A DNA stretch of 64,000 nt from Ornithinimicrobium sufpigmenti (GCF_004322775.1 NZ_CP036403.1:1674001-1738000), one strand, 5' to 3'. Counted from the stretch's first letter, positions 42,324 through 50,984 are shown. Numbers and translations are program-made. The notes: a model not told the origin generated them from the letters alone.

Positions 42324-42976
42324 GCACGCCCACGCAGACAGGAGAACAGGGACGGGGACGCTACCCGCTGGCCAGGCCCTTCCCCACCCCCGGCCGCCTG
42401 ATCGCCCTTGCCTACCGGGAGCTCGATCTCGCCCTCAACGGGGACGACGCCGAACGCCGGGCGTCCGGCGACCCCAGCAAGCTGCTCCGTCCGTGGGACC
42501 CCGGATCCATCGAGGACCCGCCCATGCGGGCCGAACTGTGGCAATGGCTCGAGGCGGTCGTCGAGTGGGTCAACACCGAGCACGTATGGGACCCCTGCCA
42601 CCTCGTCCCACCGTGCTGGCCCGCCCACCCGCACCTGGTCCACGAGATCGCGGTCCTGGCCGACCAACGCCGGAAAGCCGGCCAGGCCCTCGCCAGCGAC
42701 GCACTTGAGGAATGGCACCGCTACGCCCTGCCCGCCTTCTTCGACCGCCGCAAGACCAGGCTGCGCGCAGCTTGTGACAACCGCCACCACGACTGGCCAG
42801 CCCGCCCCGCCCACGTCCGCTTCCAGAACGACCACGGACACCGGACCCGGCACTACACCGGCGACGTCGATCACCACCGCCGGCTTCTCCAACCGCCCGA
42901 CCAGACCCAGCCGGTCCCGCGCCTGCACGTCGTCGATGGCCACCAAGTCGACCCTCAAACCGGCGAGGTGTACTAA
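42320..42976 (+). CDS. Hypothetical protein, last gene of the transfer cluster
   Basis: 218 residues, starting in the VirD4 stop (GTGA overlap). It is soluble, rich in Trp, Pro and His (PPMRAELWQWLEAVVEWVNTEHVWDPCHLVPPCWPAHPHLVHEIAVL). A C-terminal part, RAACDNRHHDWPARPAHVRFQNDHGHRTRHYTGD, has Cys and many His and could bind metal. Proteins like this follow VirD4 in related actinobacterial clusters. Function unknown. Confidence 0.65.
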   Translation: MSTPTQTGEQGRGRYPLARPFPTPGRLIALAYRELDLALNGDDAERRASGDPSKLLRPWDPGSIEDPPMRAELWQWLEAVVEWVNTEHVWDPCHLVPPCWPAHPHLVHEIAVLADQRRKAGQALASDALEEWHRYALPAFFDRRKTRLRAACDNRHHDWPARPAHVRFQNDHGHRTRHYTGDVDHHRRLLQPPDQTQPVPRLHVVDGHQVDPQTGEVY

Positions 42977-43105
42977 GTCACTCGAGATCCGCGACTTAGG
43001 AGCCGATGGGGGAGCGGGGCGCTGTGACTCGCGACCTGCGGCAGTCCAGGATGGTTCGTGCCTTTGGCGTGGTCGGCCGCCAGTGGCGTCGGCCTGGTCG
43101 GTGCC

Positions 43106-43318
43106 TTATGGCGGTGAGTACAAGTGCTCGGTGGCGCCTTCGCCGAGCTTGCCTGGTCTGCGTAGTTGGACGAGAGCCGCATGAGTGATCAGCAGGGGCA
43201 GTCCAGTTGTCAGGTAGTTCTTTGCGGAGATGGCCCACACGATGAGGCCAAGTGTTGCGAGCAGCGTATGCCAGTCCAGGGCTTGTGGACATCGGTTCTC
43301 CTCACTCGTTGTCGGCAC
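43106..43318 (-). CDS. Possible small membrane protein
   Basis: About 70 residues in the frame with a clear transmembrane helix (WHTLLATLGLIVWAISAKNYLTTGLPLLITHAALVQLR). The only in-frame start is a GTG at 43318 without a good ribosome-binding site. A better placed site (GAGGAG) precedes an ATG in another frame that does not give a membrane protein. Either a small real gene, or a gene damaged by a frameshift near its start. The remaining 42977-43420 sequence shows nothing else. Confidence 0.35.
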   Translation of the reverse strand: MPTTSEENRCPQALDWHTLLATLGLIVWAISAKNYLTTGLPLLITHAALVQLRRPGKLGEGATEHLYSPP

Positions 43319-43419
43319 TGTAGTTGGGCCGTTGGGGAGGCGTCTGATATGGCGCTGGTTATGAGCGCCCTCGCGTATAGCGTTCTCTCCCTCCGACCCG
43401 CGACTGGCGGGGTTCAGTT

Positions 43420-44430
43420 CTAGGGAGTCGTGATTCCGCCTTCGAGCGTCATGGCGGCCGGCCGTTCCTGGCTTTCGTGCTGGACGAGTATGCGCGGGCC
43501 GCTGTCCAAGAGGTTCTGCCAGGCGGATGGCTCTTGCCAGGGGAGGTTGGGGCAGTTCTGCTCGGTCTTCGTGTCTTCGGTGCCTGCCGTTGAGTGGATT
43601 TCCTCGGTGCTCCATGCGCCGGTGATCCTGACGTTTCCGTCAGCAAGGTCACCCGGGGCGTGCAACTCCTGGCGGCAGAGGTCCACCGTCCACGTGGTGC
43701 CGTCGTACTGCAGAACGGGCCCGTCCAGTGCAGGAGTGACGCCGCGTTGATCGAGGAGATACCAGGTGCCTCGTACCAGTTCAGCGGTGCCCGGCACCAG
43801 GCTGGCCTGCGGGTTGACGACGGATAGGTCCTCGAGCTGCTCGGGTGGAACGCTGGCAAGGGTCAAGGCGGTCAGCCCGGTTTCCTTCGGAAGGCCGGCG
43901 GAGGGAATGACGAGTTCCTCCACCACGGTGCCGGTGACGGCGAGCTGCCCGTCGGCCCAGGCCAGTGTCGGTAGCGAGGCCGCGCGGGCGTTGTCGCTGG
44001 AGATGGAGACATCGGGCAGGTTCAGCAGGAGGTCGCCTGGCTGGATCGCCGCTCTCGGCTGGCAATCGCTGCCCCGCTCCCGGGTCGGCAGGCCCATCCC
44101 GGACTGCAGCAGACCAGCCGAAAGGGTGGCGTCGGTGTAGGTCTCCACCGAGCAACCGTCGGAGACGACGATCGCCTGGTCGGCGGTGACCGTCACCGGG
44201 CCGCCCAGGTCCAGCAGCCCCGGGTTGGCGGCGCTGGCCACGCCGTGCGAGGTGTCGACGGTGAACACCACCGGCTCGAGCCTCCTTACCGACCACGAGA
44301 GGACCGGGCCATCGTGCCTGCCGTCCAAGAGCGGCGATAGCGTGACACCAAGCTCGTGGGCGGCATGAGCGTGCACCGCGCAGTGACGGGCGAGGCGCAG
44401 GCGACGGCCGTTCTGAGAGGATCGCGTCAT
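43420..44430 (-). CDS. Hypothetical protein, beta-rich, unknown function
   Basis: 336 residues at most. The middle and C-terminal parts read as a real beta-rich protein (PVVFTVDTSHGVASAANPGLLDLGGPVTVTADQAIVVSDGC, then TWYLLDQRGVTPALDGPVLQYDGTTWTVDLCRQEL). No signal peptide or membrane helix is visible, and no family is recognised. The ATG at 44430 overlaps the start of the divergent gene at 44429, so the true start is probably further inside. Confidence 0.5.
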   Translation of the reverse strand: MTRSSQNGRRLRLARHCAVHAHAAHELGVTLSPLLDGRHDGPVLSWSVRRLEPVVFTVDTSHGVASAANPGLLDLGGPVTVTADQAIVVSDGCSVETYTDATLSAGLLQSGMGLPTRERGSDCQPRAAIQPGDLLLNLPDVSISSDNARAASLPTLAWADGQLAVTGTVVEELVIPSAGLPKETGLTALTLASVPPEQLEDLSVVNPQASLVPGTAELVRGTWYLLDQRGVTPALDGPVLQYDGTTWTVDLCRQELHAPGDLADGNVRITGAWSTEEIHSTAGTEDTKTEQNCPNLPWQEPSAWQNLLDSGPRILVQHESQERPAAMTLEGGITTP

Positions 44431-44815
44431 GCCTTGGAAGCCACCGCTCGTAGAGGCGGGTGATGCGCGTATTGACCCGTTCCGTAATCGCGCAGGGCTC
44501 GTGCTTGAAGATGGCGGAGTGGAGTTCGCACGTCTCTACCTAGAGGCGGAGACGTACTTCGAGCAGGTGAGGGGCCACCTGTGGTGGCGAGCTTGGTCAG
44601 CGCCCTACGAGGTTATTCACGGCTACATGTTGTTGGTCGGTGGTCAGTTCACTGACTGGGTCTCAGACCGGGCCGAACTTGAGAAGGACTCTGCTGACTG
44701 GCTCAGCGGATGCTTCGAGTACGTAGGGGTCAAGTATCACGTCGTCTGGCTGAGCACGGAAGAGTCTCGACGCGTACGGGACGAGATCTTCGGAGACGGC
44801 CCCCTGCCGGACTGA
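44429..44815 (+). CDS. Hypothetical protein, 128 residues
   Basis: Small soluble protein with many Trp (HLWWRAWSAPYEVIHGYM, DWVSDRAELEKDSADWLSG). No motif is recognised. It is divergent from, and slightly overlapping with, the 43420-44430 gene. A reverse-oriented copy of the cassette-type repeat starts ten bases after its stop. Confidence 0.5.
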   Translation: MPWKPPLVEAGDARIDPFRNRAGLVLEDGGVEFARLYLEAETYFEQVRGHLWWRAWSAPYEVIHGYMLLVGGQFTDWVSDRAELEKDSADWLSGCFEYVGVKYHVVWLSTEESRRVRDEIFGDGPLPD

Positions 44816-44824
44816 CGCAACCAC

Positions 44825-44843
44825 ACTCGCGAGCGGCATGTGC
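44825..44843 (-). repeat. Cassette-type repeat, reverse orientation, copy A
   Basis: On the minus strand: GCACATGCCGCTCGCGAGTG. It lies between two plus-strand hypothetical genes. The rest of 44816-45073 holds no gene. Confidence 0.4.
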
Positions 44844-45073
44844 GTACTCAGACGCGGGTCCAAAGGCATCAGCTTTATCGGGCCACCTCCAGTGATCGCT
44901 ATGGCTGGCCCGAGTGCCCCCACTGACCCCTTGCCCAGTGTTGGTTGTCGCCGCGCTGGGGGTGGTCACTTCCAGAGGGATCTCGGGGCTCACCCCGAGA
45001 TCGCGCCATTCTCTCGCAGTTAGGCCCATGCACTGCCGAATGGCCGCGGCCTCCCGTCCACTATCGTCCCCGC

Positions 45074-45589
45074 ATGGGCACCTGGGATGTAACCAGCGAT
45101 CGTGGCCGGACCCGCGCCTGGCAAGCCCTATGCCATGAGTTGATCGGTGTCGCCGCGTCCCTCGAACTGCACGTGGATCGGACTCTTGCACTGGTCCACG
45201 GTCGAAGCCCCGAGGCGATCGAACGGCTAGAGACTGACGTCTTCGGCCGTGTTCCCGCGGACGTGAAGCTGAGCCTGCTTGAGACGGTTCTCGCGTCGAC
45301 GACGCACCCGAGCACTCACTTGCCCGCAGAGGCGCACTTGCCGTTCTGCGTACCTGGCCTTCGGTTGATATCTCGCATGCGGAACGCCATGGCCCATGGG
45401 GAGGTCGATGCCGACTCCACAGGCGAGACACTAGTCCTCGTGGGCAGACACCGAGGCCGTCACCAGCGACACGAGGTCCCCCTCTCTAGGGTGCGCTACG
45501 CCCGCGGTCAGCTGGCGACGGCCTTGGAGCAAGACCTCATCCAGCTTGCTCTCTGGGCCGCCGACCGACGCGTCGCATGGGTCTACTGA
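45074..45589 (+). CDS. HEPN-like protein
   Basis: 171 residues, helical. GLRLISRMRNAMAHGEVDAD contains R-N-A-M-A-H, fitting the R-x4-6-H motif of HEPN domains. The preceding LELHVDRTLALVHGRSPEAIERLE and following LATALEQDLIQLALWAA helices fit the fold. HEPN proteins are often RNases in toxin-antitoxin or defence settings, but many are not. No paired MNT or ATPase gene is adjacent. ATG 45074 is the first good start. Confidence 0.5.
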   Translation: MGTWDVTSDRGRTRAWQALCHELIGVAASLELHVDRTLALVHGRSPEAIERLETDVFGRVPADVKLSLLETVLASTTHPSTHLPAEAHLPFCVPGLRLISRMRNAMAHGEVDADSTGETLVLVGRHRGRHQRHEVPLSRVRYARGQLATALEQDLIQLALWAADRRVAWVY

Positions 45590-45591
45590 CG

Positions 45592-45620
45592 CTCGCACAA
45601 CCAGCGGCATGAGCGGTGAC
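45592..45620 (-). repeat. Cassette-type repeat, reverse orientation, copy B
   Basis: On the minus strand: CACCGCTCATGCCGCTGGTT then GTGCGAGC, starting two bases after the HEPN-like stop. The GTGCGAGC end is shared with copy 11. Confidence 0.5.
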
Positions 45621-45687
45621 CAGCATCTGAGATGCAGTGGATGGCAAGCTTGCCGTGGGAGGGTGAACCAGACTGAGGGAAGAGGCT

Positions 45688-46071
45688 ATGAGGTCGGAGC
45701 TTATCTACACGGCGATCACCGCGGCAGGGATCATCTGGTTCATCGCCGACAGGTGGGAGGGCTCGCGCGCCGTAGCGGCCAGTCTCGTCCTGGGCGGTGC
45801 GCTGGCGCTGGCGCTGAGTGCAGCAACACGGGTGAGCCGATTCGCGTGGGCCCCTCCGCTCCTCGTCTTCAGCACGGTCACCTCCGGCGCTCACCTTCTC
45901 TATGTCCGGCTCGCCGAACTGGAAGAACCCGGCTCCACCCTCGGCGGGTCAGGGTCGGACCTGATCGTGCTCCTCCTCATGCCCGCGTGGCTCCTCGCGT
46001 TCGTCTTCACCATCGCATCCGTCGTCAAAAGCGGGGGCGCGACCCAAACGCGCGCAGACACGCCACCCTGA
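45688..46071 (+). CDS. Small polytopic membrane protein, unknown function
   Basis: 127 residues with four hydrophobic helices (AITAAGIIWFIADRW, AVAASLVLGGALALALSAAT, WAPPLLVFSTVTSGAHLLYV, LIVLLLMPAWLLAFVFTIASVV). Start ATG 45688 has a moderate site (GAGGGAAGAGG). Family not recognised. It lies ahead of, and is probably separate from, the PadR operon. Confidence 0.6.
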   Translation: MRSELIYTAITAAGIIWFIADRWEGSRAVAASLVLGGALALALSAATRVSRFAWAPPLLVFSTVTSGAHLLYVRLAELEEPGSTLGGSGSDLIVLLLMPAWLLAFVFTIASVVKSGGATQTRADTPP

Positions 46072-46221
46072 CAACGCTACCCAGGCGCAACCTGGAGACT
46101 TCAGGCCGGAGGTCAGGTGACGCCCTGCGGCATGACAGTGCGTTTTCCCCAGGGTGCCAGGTGACGGGATGGCGTATGCCTTGCCTCGCGGTTCGTGGTC
46201 TGATCCAAGCCGCACGCGTCG

Positions 46222-46253
46222 CTATACACCTCAGGTATATAGCGTGTGTATAG
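46222..46253. promoter_or_regulatory. PadR-type operator and promoter
   Basis: CTATACAC (46222-46229) and GTGTATAG (46246-46253) form a perfect inverted repeat, with a nested TATAC/GTATA pair inside. The TATAGT at the right end can act as the -10 box, placing the transcript start within a few bases of ATG 46263. PadR proteins commonly bind such AT-rich palindromes over their own promoters. Confidence 0.7.
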
Positions 46254-46262
46254 TCAAGTCTC

Positions 46263-46793
46263 ATGAGCGCCTCACACGCCCTTCTTGGGCTCCTGGAGCA
46301 GGGTCCGGCCTACGGCTACACCCTCAAGCACGACTACGACGAGCGTTTCGGGTACGAGAAGCCGGTGGCCTTCGGTCAGGTCTACTCCTCGTTGGGGCGA
46401 TTCGAGCGGCAAGGCTGGGCCGAGGTGCTCGACATAGAGACCGGTGCTGGTCCGGACCGGAAGCGTTACCGGATCACGCCCGACGGGGTCGGGGTTGTCG
46501 ACGAGTGGGTGCGAGAACCCCAGGCCCCCGGGGTCTTCTCGACCTCGACGCTGTTCGCGCGGGTGTCTGTCGCGCTCATGTCGGGCAGGAACGCGGTGGC
46601 GGTCCTGGAGTCGCAACGGCACAGCCACCTGGCGCGGATGCGTGAGCTGACTGCCCAACTGACTAATGCTGACGCTGCCCGGGTGTTGGCCCTGACCTAC
46701 GAACTGGCTCACCTGGACGCCGACTTACGCTGGATCGAGGAGTCCGGCCAGCGGCTGGATGCTGCCCGTGCGGTGCTAGGTGGTGGCGCGTGA
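46263..46793 (+). CDS. PadR-family transcriptional regulator
   Basis: 176 residues. Winged-helix N-terminus typical of PadR: SHALLGLLEQGPAYGYTLKHDYDERFG, then FGQVYSSLGRFERQGWAEVLD and RYRITPDGVGVVDEWVREP. The C-terminal helices (VLESQRHSHLARMRELTAQL, LALTYELAHLDADLRWIEE) are the Vir_act_alpha_C dimerisation domain. It probably represses its own operon with the downstream ABC exporter until a ligand binds. Likely translated from a leaderless or nearly leaderless transcript. Confidence 0.92.
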   Translation: MSASHALLGLLEQGPAYGYTLKHDYDERFGYEKPVAFGQVYSSLGRFERQGWAEVLDIETGAGPDRKRYRITPDGVGVVDEWVREPQAPGVFSTSTLFARVSVALMSGRNAVAVLESQRHSHLARMRELTAQLTNADAARVLALTYELAHLDADLRWIEESGQRLDAARAVLGGGA

Positions 46794-47467
46794 GCGCGGC
46801 GGTAGAGGCCCGCGGCCTGGAGCTTGCCTACGGACAGACTCCAGCGCTACGGGGGGTCGACCTGGAGATCGGGCTTGGGGAGAGCGTTGCTCTGATGGGG
46901 CCGTCAGGTTCGGGGAAGTCGACACTGCTCCACTGCGCGGCCGGGATCTTAGTTCCGGATGCGGGGACGCTGCAGGTGCTGGGCACCGACGTGGCCTCGA
47001 TGGGGGAGTCGGCGCGGGCACGCTTCCGGCTGGAGCACCTCGGCCTAATCTTCCAGTTGGGTGAGTTGGTCTCCGAGCTGACCCTGGAGGAGAACGTCAT
47101 GCTGCCCCTGCAGCTGCTCGGACGCTCACGGCAGGAGGCCCGGACCGAGGCCGCGGAGATGCTCGACCGTCTGGGCGTGGCCGAGGTCGCGGGACGTCGG
47201 GCCGGTGAGGTCTCCGGCGGTCAGGCTCAGCGGGGCGCGGTGGCCAGGGCCCTTGCCCCTCGCCCCCAATTGGTGCTGGCAGACGAGCCGACCGGGTCGC
47301 TTGACACGGTCGCGGCCGACGCCGTCATGGCCGCGCTGGTTGAGACCTCGCACGACCTGGGCTCCACCTTGTTGGTCGTGACCCATGACCACCGGGTGGC
47401 GGCATACTTGGATCGGCACGTGACGATCACTGACGGTCGAGTACTCACCACCGCGGGGACCCGGTGA
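46790..47467 (+). CDS. ABC transporter ATP-binding protein
   Basis: 225 residues, GTG start overlapping the padR stop. Walker A GPSGSGKS (37-44), GLIFQLGELV Q-loop, VSGGQAQRGAVARAL signature, LVLADEPTGSLD Walker B, VTHDH. MacB/LolD class. It pairs with the FtsX-type permease that follows with a four-base overlap. Confidence 0.94.
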   Translation: MSAAVEARGLELAYGQTPALRGVDLEIGLGESVALMGPSGSGKSTLLHCAAGILVPDAGTLQVLGTDVASMGESARARFRLEHLGLIFQLGELVSELTLEENVMLPLQLLGRSRQEARTEAAEMLDRLGVAEVAGRRAGEVSGGQAQRGAVARALAPRPQLVLADEPTGSLDTVAADAVMAALVETSHDLGSTLLVVTHDHRVAAYLDRHVTITDGRVLTTAGTR

Positions 47468-49392
47468 GCCGGTCGCAGGAAGCCTTCGCCCTGGGGTGGC
47501 GCCTGGCGCTGCGCACGTCGGGGCACGCACGCCTACGTGCGGCCGCCCTGGCCGGGGCGGCTGCACTAGGCACGGTACTAACCCTGGCCGTGCTCATGAT
47601 CGGCCGCGCCGTCCGACTGGCGCCCCCGGGCCCCATTGCTAACGACGGCGCCGGACCGTGGTGGCTGGCTGGTGCCGTGCTGGCCATCCTCCTTCCTGTC
47701 GTGGTGCTGGTCGCCACCGTGGCCAGGCTCAGTGCCGCCCTGCGCGAGCAGCGCAACAGCAGGCTGCGCCTGCTCGGTCTCACACCCGGACAGACCAGGC
47801 TGGTCAACCTAGGAGAGAGTGGTGTTCTCGCCCTCGCCGGGTGGCTTGCCGGCCTGCCCCTTACGTGGCTGGGTCGGCCTCTCCTGGCGGTCTCCGGGAT
47901 CGGTGGGCGGCGATATCAGCTGACCGACCTCGGTCCGGGCTGGCTCGAAGTGCTCATCTCCCTGTTCGTGGTACCCGTCCTCGTGGCCGTCATAGCCACG
48001 TCCACCAGCACGCGGGGGCGACGGGCGCTCACTACTGCGCGAGGAGCTGGCGGAACGCGGCCCGGCTGGTGGCGGGTCGTGCCCCTGCTCGCCGGGGTGG
48101 GCATGCTGGTCATGGCCCGACGCAGTCCGAGGCCTACCGACCTGCAGCCCGGCATGCGGAACGAACTCGTCCTCGGTGGGATCGCCGTGCTGGCCCTGGG
48201 CATCATCCTGGTCCTGCCCGTGGTGGTGCGCTACCTGGCCGCCTGGCTGGTGCATCGAGGCGGGCCGGTCAGCACCGTCGCCGGACGTCGACTGCAAGCC
48301 CAGCCAGGGGCCCAAACCCGGGTGCTGTCAGCCCTGCTGGTCGCGCTGTTCCTCGCCACCGGCGCCCAAGGGGTCGTCGTGACACTCCAAGACGTGCCCC
48401 AATACGCCATACCCCGCCACCACGCGACCGTAGAGGCCAGCACAACACTGCACGTCCCAGCCGGTTCTACCGCAGAGAAGATCGCTGCCAGGGCCAGGAC
48501 GGTGCCCGGGGTCCGGGACACGGTGGTCACGCACGTTATGACTGCCTCTTGCGACAGTAGCTCGCCGCTGTGCGACTTCCTCCAGGTCAACGTCGCCTCC
48601 TGTGAGGCGGTGCAGCAGCTGGCGCCCGGCACCACCGGCTGCCGCGACAACCGAGCAGCCTGGATCGATCAGCCCTTCGACATGCCCGGGCAGCCGGACG
48701 CGCTGACGATCAGCCTGCACCGTGAGGATGCCGACGGGTTTCCCACCGGGTCGCCGCTGGCCCAGGTGCCGCTTGCCCGCGCCGACGTGGTCCAACTGCC
48801 GGTCGACGCCTCAGACCGGCTCAACGGACCCATCCTCGTCCCCGCGGGACTCCCCGGCGTGCAGGAAGGGTTGGCAGCCGGCGGGTATGCCGAGGTCCAC
48901 GTGACCTCCGACCCCCGCCGCGACCTCGTGGAGGCGATGAGGGCCGCCGACCTGCAGGTGTCGAGCTTCTGGGACATGGGCGAGATGGATCGGATCCAGC
49001 GGACGATCGACACGGTCCGTCTGGTCGGCGCGCTCGTCCTCGTCCTCGGCCTGACCAGCTGCGCGGTCGGTGCGCTGGACCGTGCCCTCGAGCGTCGCCG
49101 CGAAGTGGTGCGGCTCCAGCTGCTCGGTGTCCCAGCCCGCACCCTCACGTTGAGCCACTGGCTCGAGGTTGCCGTGCCGATCCTGCTCGGCGCTGGTCTG
49201 GCGCTTGGGCTCGGCTGGCTCGCGGGCGACAGCTACTTGCTGCTGGTCGGCGAGGACGAGCGTCTGCGCATCGCCCCCGACTTCATGTGGCCGATGATCG
49301 CAGCCGCAGGATTCGGCAGCCTCCTCGTCGCCTGGGCCACATCGCTCGCCGCCAACCCAAGAATCCGCCCCGAACTCATCCGCGCCGCCTGA
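47464..49392 (+). CDS. FtsX-like ABC transporter permease
   Basis: 642 residues. Helix 1 near residue 25-45, helices at ~60-80, 115-135 and 150-170, then 195-255, an extracytoplasmic domain (~300-510, with four Cys in CDSSSPLCDFLQVNVASC and the next GC) and a terminal FtsX bundle (VRLVGALVLVLGLTSCAVGAL onward). PadR-ABC-FtsX operons usually export or resist antimicrobial compounds, but no substrate can be named. Confidence 0.88.
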   Translation: MSRSQEAFALGWRLALRTSGHARLRAAALAGAAALGTVLTLAVLMIGRAVRLAPPGPIANDGAGPWWLAGAVLAILLPVVVLVATVARLSAALREQRNSRLRLLGLTPGQTRLVNLGESGVLALAGWLAGLPLTWLGRPLLAVSGIGGRRYQLTDLGPGWLEVLISLFVVPVLVAVIATSTSTRGRRALTTARGAGGTRPGWWRVVPLLAGVGMLVMARRSPRPTDLQPGMRNELVLGGIAVLALGIILVLPVVVRYLAAWLVHRGGPVSTVAGRRLQAQPGAQTRVLSALLVALFLATGAQGVVVTLQDVPQYAIPRHHATVEASTTLHVPAGSTAEKIAARARTVPGVRDTVVTHVMTASCDSSSPLCDFLQVNVASCEAVQQLAPGTTGCRDNRAAWIDQPFDMPGQPDALTISLHREDADGFPTGSPLAQVPLARADVVQLPVDASDRLNGPILVPAGLPGVQEGLAAGGYAEVHVTSDPRRDLVEAMRAADLQVSSFWDMGEMDRIQRTIDTVRLVGALVLVLGLTSCAVGALDRALERRREVVRLQLLGVPARTLTLSHWLEVAVPILLGAGLALGLGWLAGDSYLLLVGEDERLRIAPDFMWPMIAAAGFGSLLVAWATSLAANPRIRPELIRAA

Positions 49393-49648
49393 ACACCCCA
49401 CCACCGAAGTTCCAGAGTCCATGCACCCCTGCTCAGGTAGGCCCTTCGGAAAAGCAGGCTCGCGGATCCCCACGCGCGCACATCGGCACGGCCGCCCGCG
49501 CGACCGGCGGCAGATGAGTGCGTCCAAGCAGCCCGCAAGCGCTCCGGCGGTGGGGCCCGGTGGCCATGTATGGCTAACGGGCGGGAGTCGAACCGTGACT
49601 GCTGTGTTGGCGAGGTCTGCTGGGCTACGCCCTCCCACCTTGAGGACG
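49393..49648. other. Intergenic stretch before the Nramp gene
   Basis: About 255 bases. The minus strand contains a GGTTCGACTCC string resembling a tRNA T-arm near 49585-49600, but no cloverleaf forms around it. Nothing else is seen. Confidence 0.45.
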
Positions 49649-49664
49649 AAGTTTCAGGTAACTT
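49649..49664. promoter_or_regulatory. Putative MntR/DtxR-type operator
   Basis: AAGTT-TCAGGT-AACTT, an inverted repeat with 6-base spacer, 8 bases before the GTG of the Nramp gene. Position and AT-rich arms fit control by the DtxR-family regulator encoded two genes on. Confidence 0.5.
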
Positions 49665-49672
49665 AACTTTTC

Positions 49673-50956
49673 GTGGATCATAGGGCCGAGGTCGACGCGG
49701 CCGGGACCAGTCGCCGGGTGGGCGGGGGAGACGCGGGCTGGGTCGGTCGTCAGCCGCTGCCGTGGTTGTTGGGGCCGGCGTTCGTGGCGGCCGTGGCGTA
49801 CGTGGACCCCGGGAACGTGGCGGCCAACCTCACGGCGGGCGCGCAGTACGGCTACCTGCTGGTGTGGGTGCTGGTGGCCGCGAACGTCATGGCGGTGCTG
49901 GTCCAGTACCTGTCAGCGAAGCTGGGTCTGGTCACAGGGTCGAGCTTGCCGGAGATGCTGGGCGAGCGGCTTCCGCGCGGTCGCCGGCTGGCGTTCTGGG
50001 CCCAGGCCGAGCTGGTCGCTGCAGCGACCGACCTGGCGGAGGTGATCGGCGGGGCGATCGCGCTGCACATCCTGTTCGGTATACCGCTGCTGGTGGGAGG
50101 GGTGATCGTGGGGGTCGTCTCGATGCTGCTGCTGGCCGTGCAGACGTACCGGGGCCCGCGGCACTTCGAGTTCGTCGTGACCGGGCTGCTGGCGGTCATC
50201 ACGGTCGGGTTCGTGACCGGCCTGTTCTTCGGTCCGGTCGACTGGGGCGAAGCGGCCGCAGGCGTGGCGCCCAGGTTCGAGGGCAGCCAGACGGTGCTGC
50301 TGGCCGCCAGCATGCTGGGGGCCACCGTGATGCCCCATGCGATCTACGCCCATTCGGCTCTGGCGCGGGACCGGCACGGCCATCCACCGCCGCGGGCGGC
50401 TCTGCCGCAGCTGCTGGTCGCCACCCGGTGGGACGTGCTGCTCTCGTTGCTGGTGGCGGGGTCGGTCAACATCGCGATGCTGCTGCTGGCTGCGGGCAAC
50501 CTGGCCGGGGTGCCGGGCACGGACACCATCGAGGGGGCCCACGAGGCGATCGTCTCGGCGCTGGGGCCGGGGGTGGGCATCGCGTTCGGCATCGGGCTGC
50601 TGGCCTCCGGGCTGGCGTCCACGTCGGTGGGCTGCTACGCCGGCGCGGCGATCATGGGTGGACTGATGCGCGTGCGGCTCAGCGTCTTCACCCGTCGACT
50701 CATCACCCTGATCCCGGCACTGGTGATCATCACCGCCGGTGTCGACCCGACCTGGGCGCTGGTGCTATCCCAGGTGCTGCTGAGCCTGGGTATCCCGTTC
50801 GCGTTGGTCCCGCTGGTCCGGCTGACCGGCGACCGGGCCGTGATGGGGGCGTTCGTCAACCGTGCGGCGCTGAGCTGGGCCGCCTGGGTCGTGGTCGTCC
50901 TGATCGTGGCGCTCAACCTCGCGTTGCTCGTGCTGACCGCGACCGGGTCCGGCTGA
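49673..50956 (+). CDS. mntH: Nramp-family Mn2+/Fe2+ transporter
   Basis: 427 residues, eleven transmembrane helices. Both metal-site motifs are present: DPGN in FVAAVAYVDPGNVAANL (helix 1) and the helix-6 MPH in LGATVMPHAIYAHSAL. The consensus transport motif region between helices 8 and 9 is also recognisable (LLASGLASTSVGCYAGAAIMGGL). It imports manganese or iron with protons. The start is GTG 49673, directly after a putative operator; later starts are possible. The partner regulator gene follows 28 bases downstream. Confidence 0.93.
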   Translation: MDHRAEVDAAGTSRRVGGGDAGWVGRQPLPWLLGPAFVAAVAYVDPGNVAANLTAGAQYGYLLVWVLVAANVMAVLVQYLSAKLGLVTGSSLPEMLGERLPRGRRLAFWAQAELVAAATDLAEVIGGAIALHILFGIPLLVGGVIVGVVSMLLLAVQTYRGPRHFEFVVTGLLAVITVGFVTGLFFGPVDWGEAAAGVAPRFEGSQTVLLAASMLGATVMPHAIYAHSALARDRHGHPPPRAALPQLLVATRWDVLLSLLVAGSVNIAMLLLAAGNLAGVPGTDTIEGAHEAIVSALGPGVGIAFGIGLLASGLASTSVGCYAGAAIMGGLMRVRLSVFTRRLITLIPALVIITAGVDPTWALVLSQVLLSLGIPFALVPLVRLTGDRAVMGAFVNRAALSWAAWVVVVLIVALNLALLVLTATGSG

Positions 50957-50984
50957 TCCGGGGGACCGTGACTAGCCTCGTGCC

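Noticed and set aside
43166..43423. 85-codon plus-strand open frame opposite the small membrane protein
   Set aside because: No family or membrane pattern and no ribosome-binding site. The minus-strand frame has a much clearer hydrophobic helix.
49560..49660. tRNA gene on the minus strand (GGTTCGACTCC T-arm-like string)
   Set aside because: The five base pairs of the T-stem do not form, and no matching acceptor, D or anticodon arms are found.
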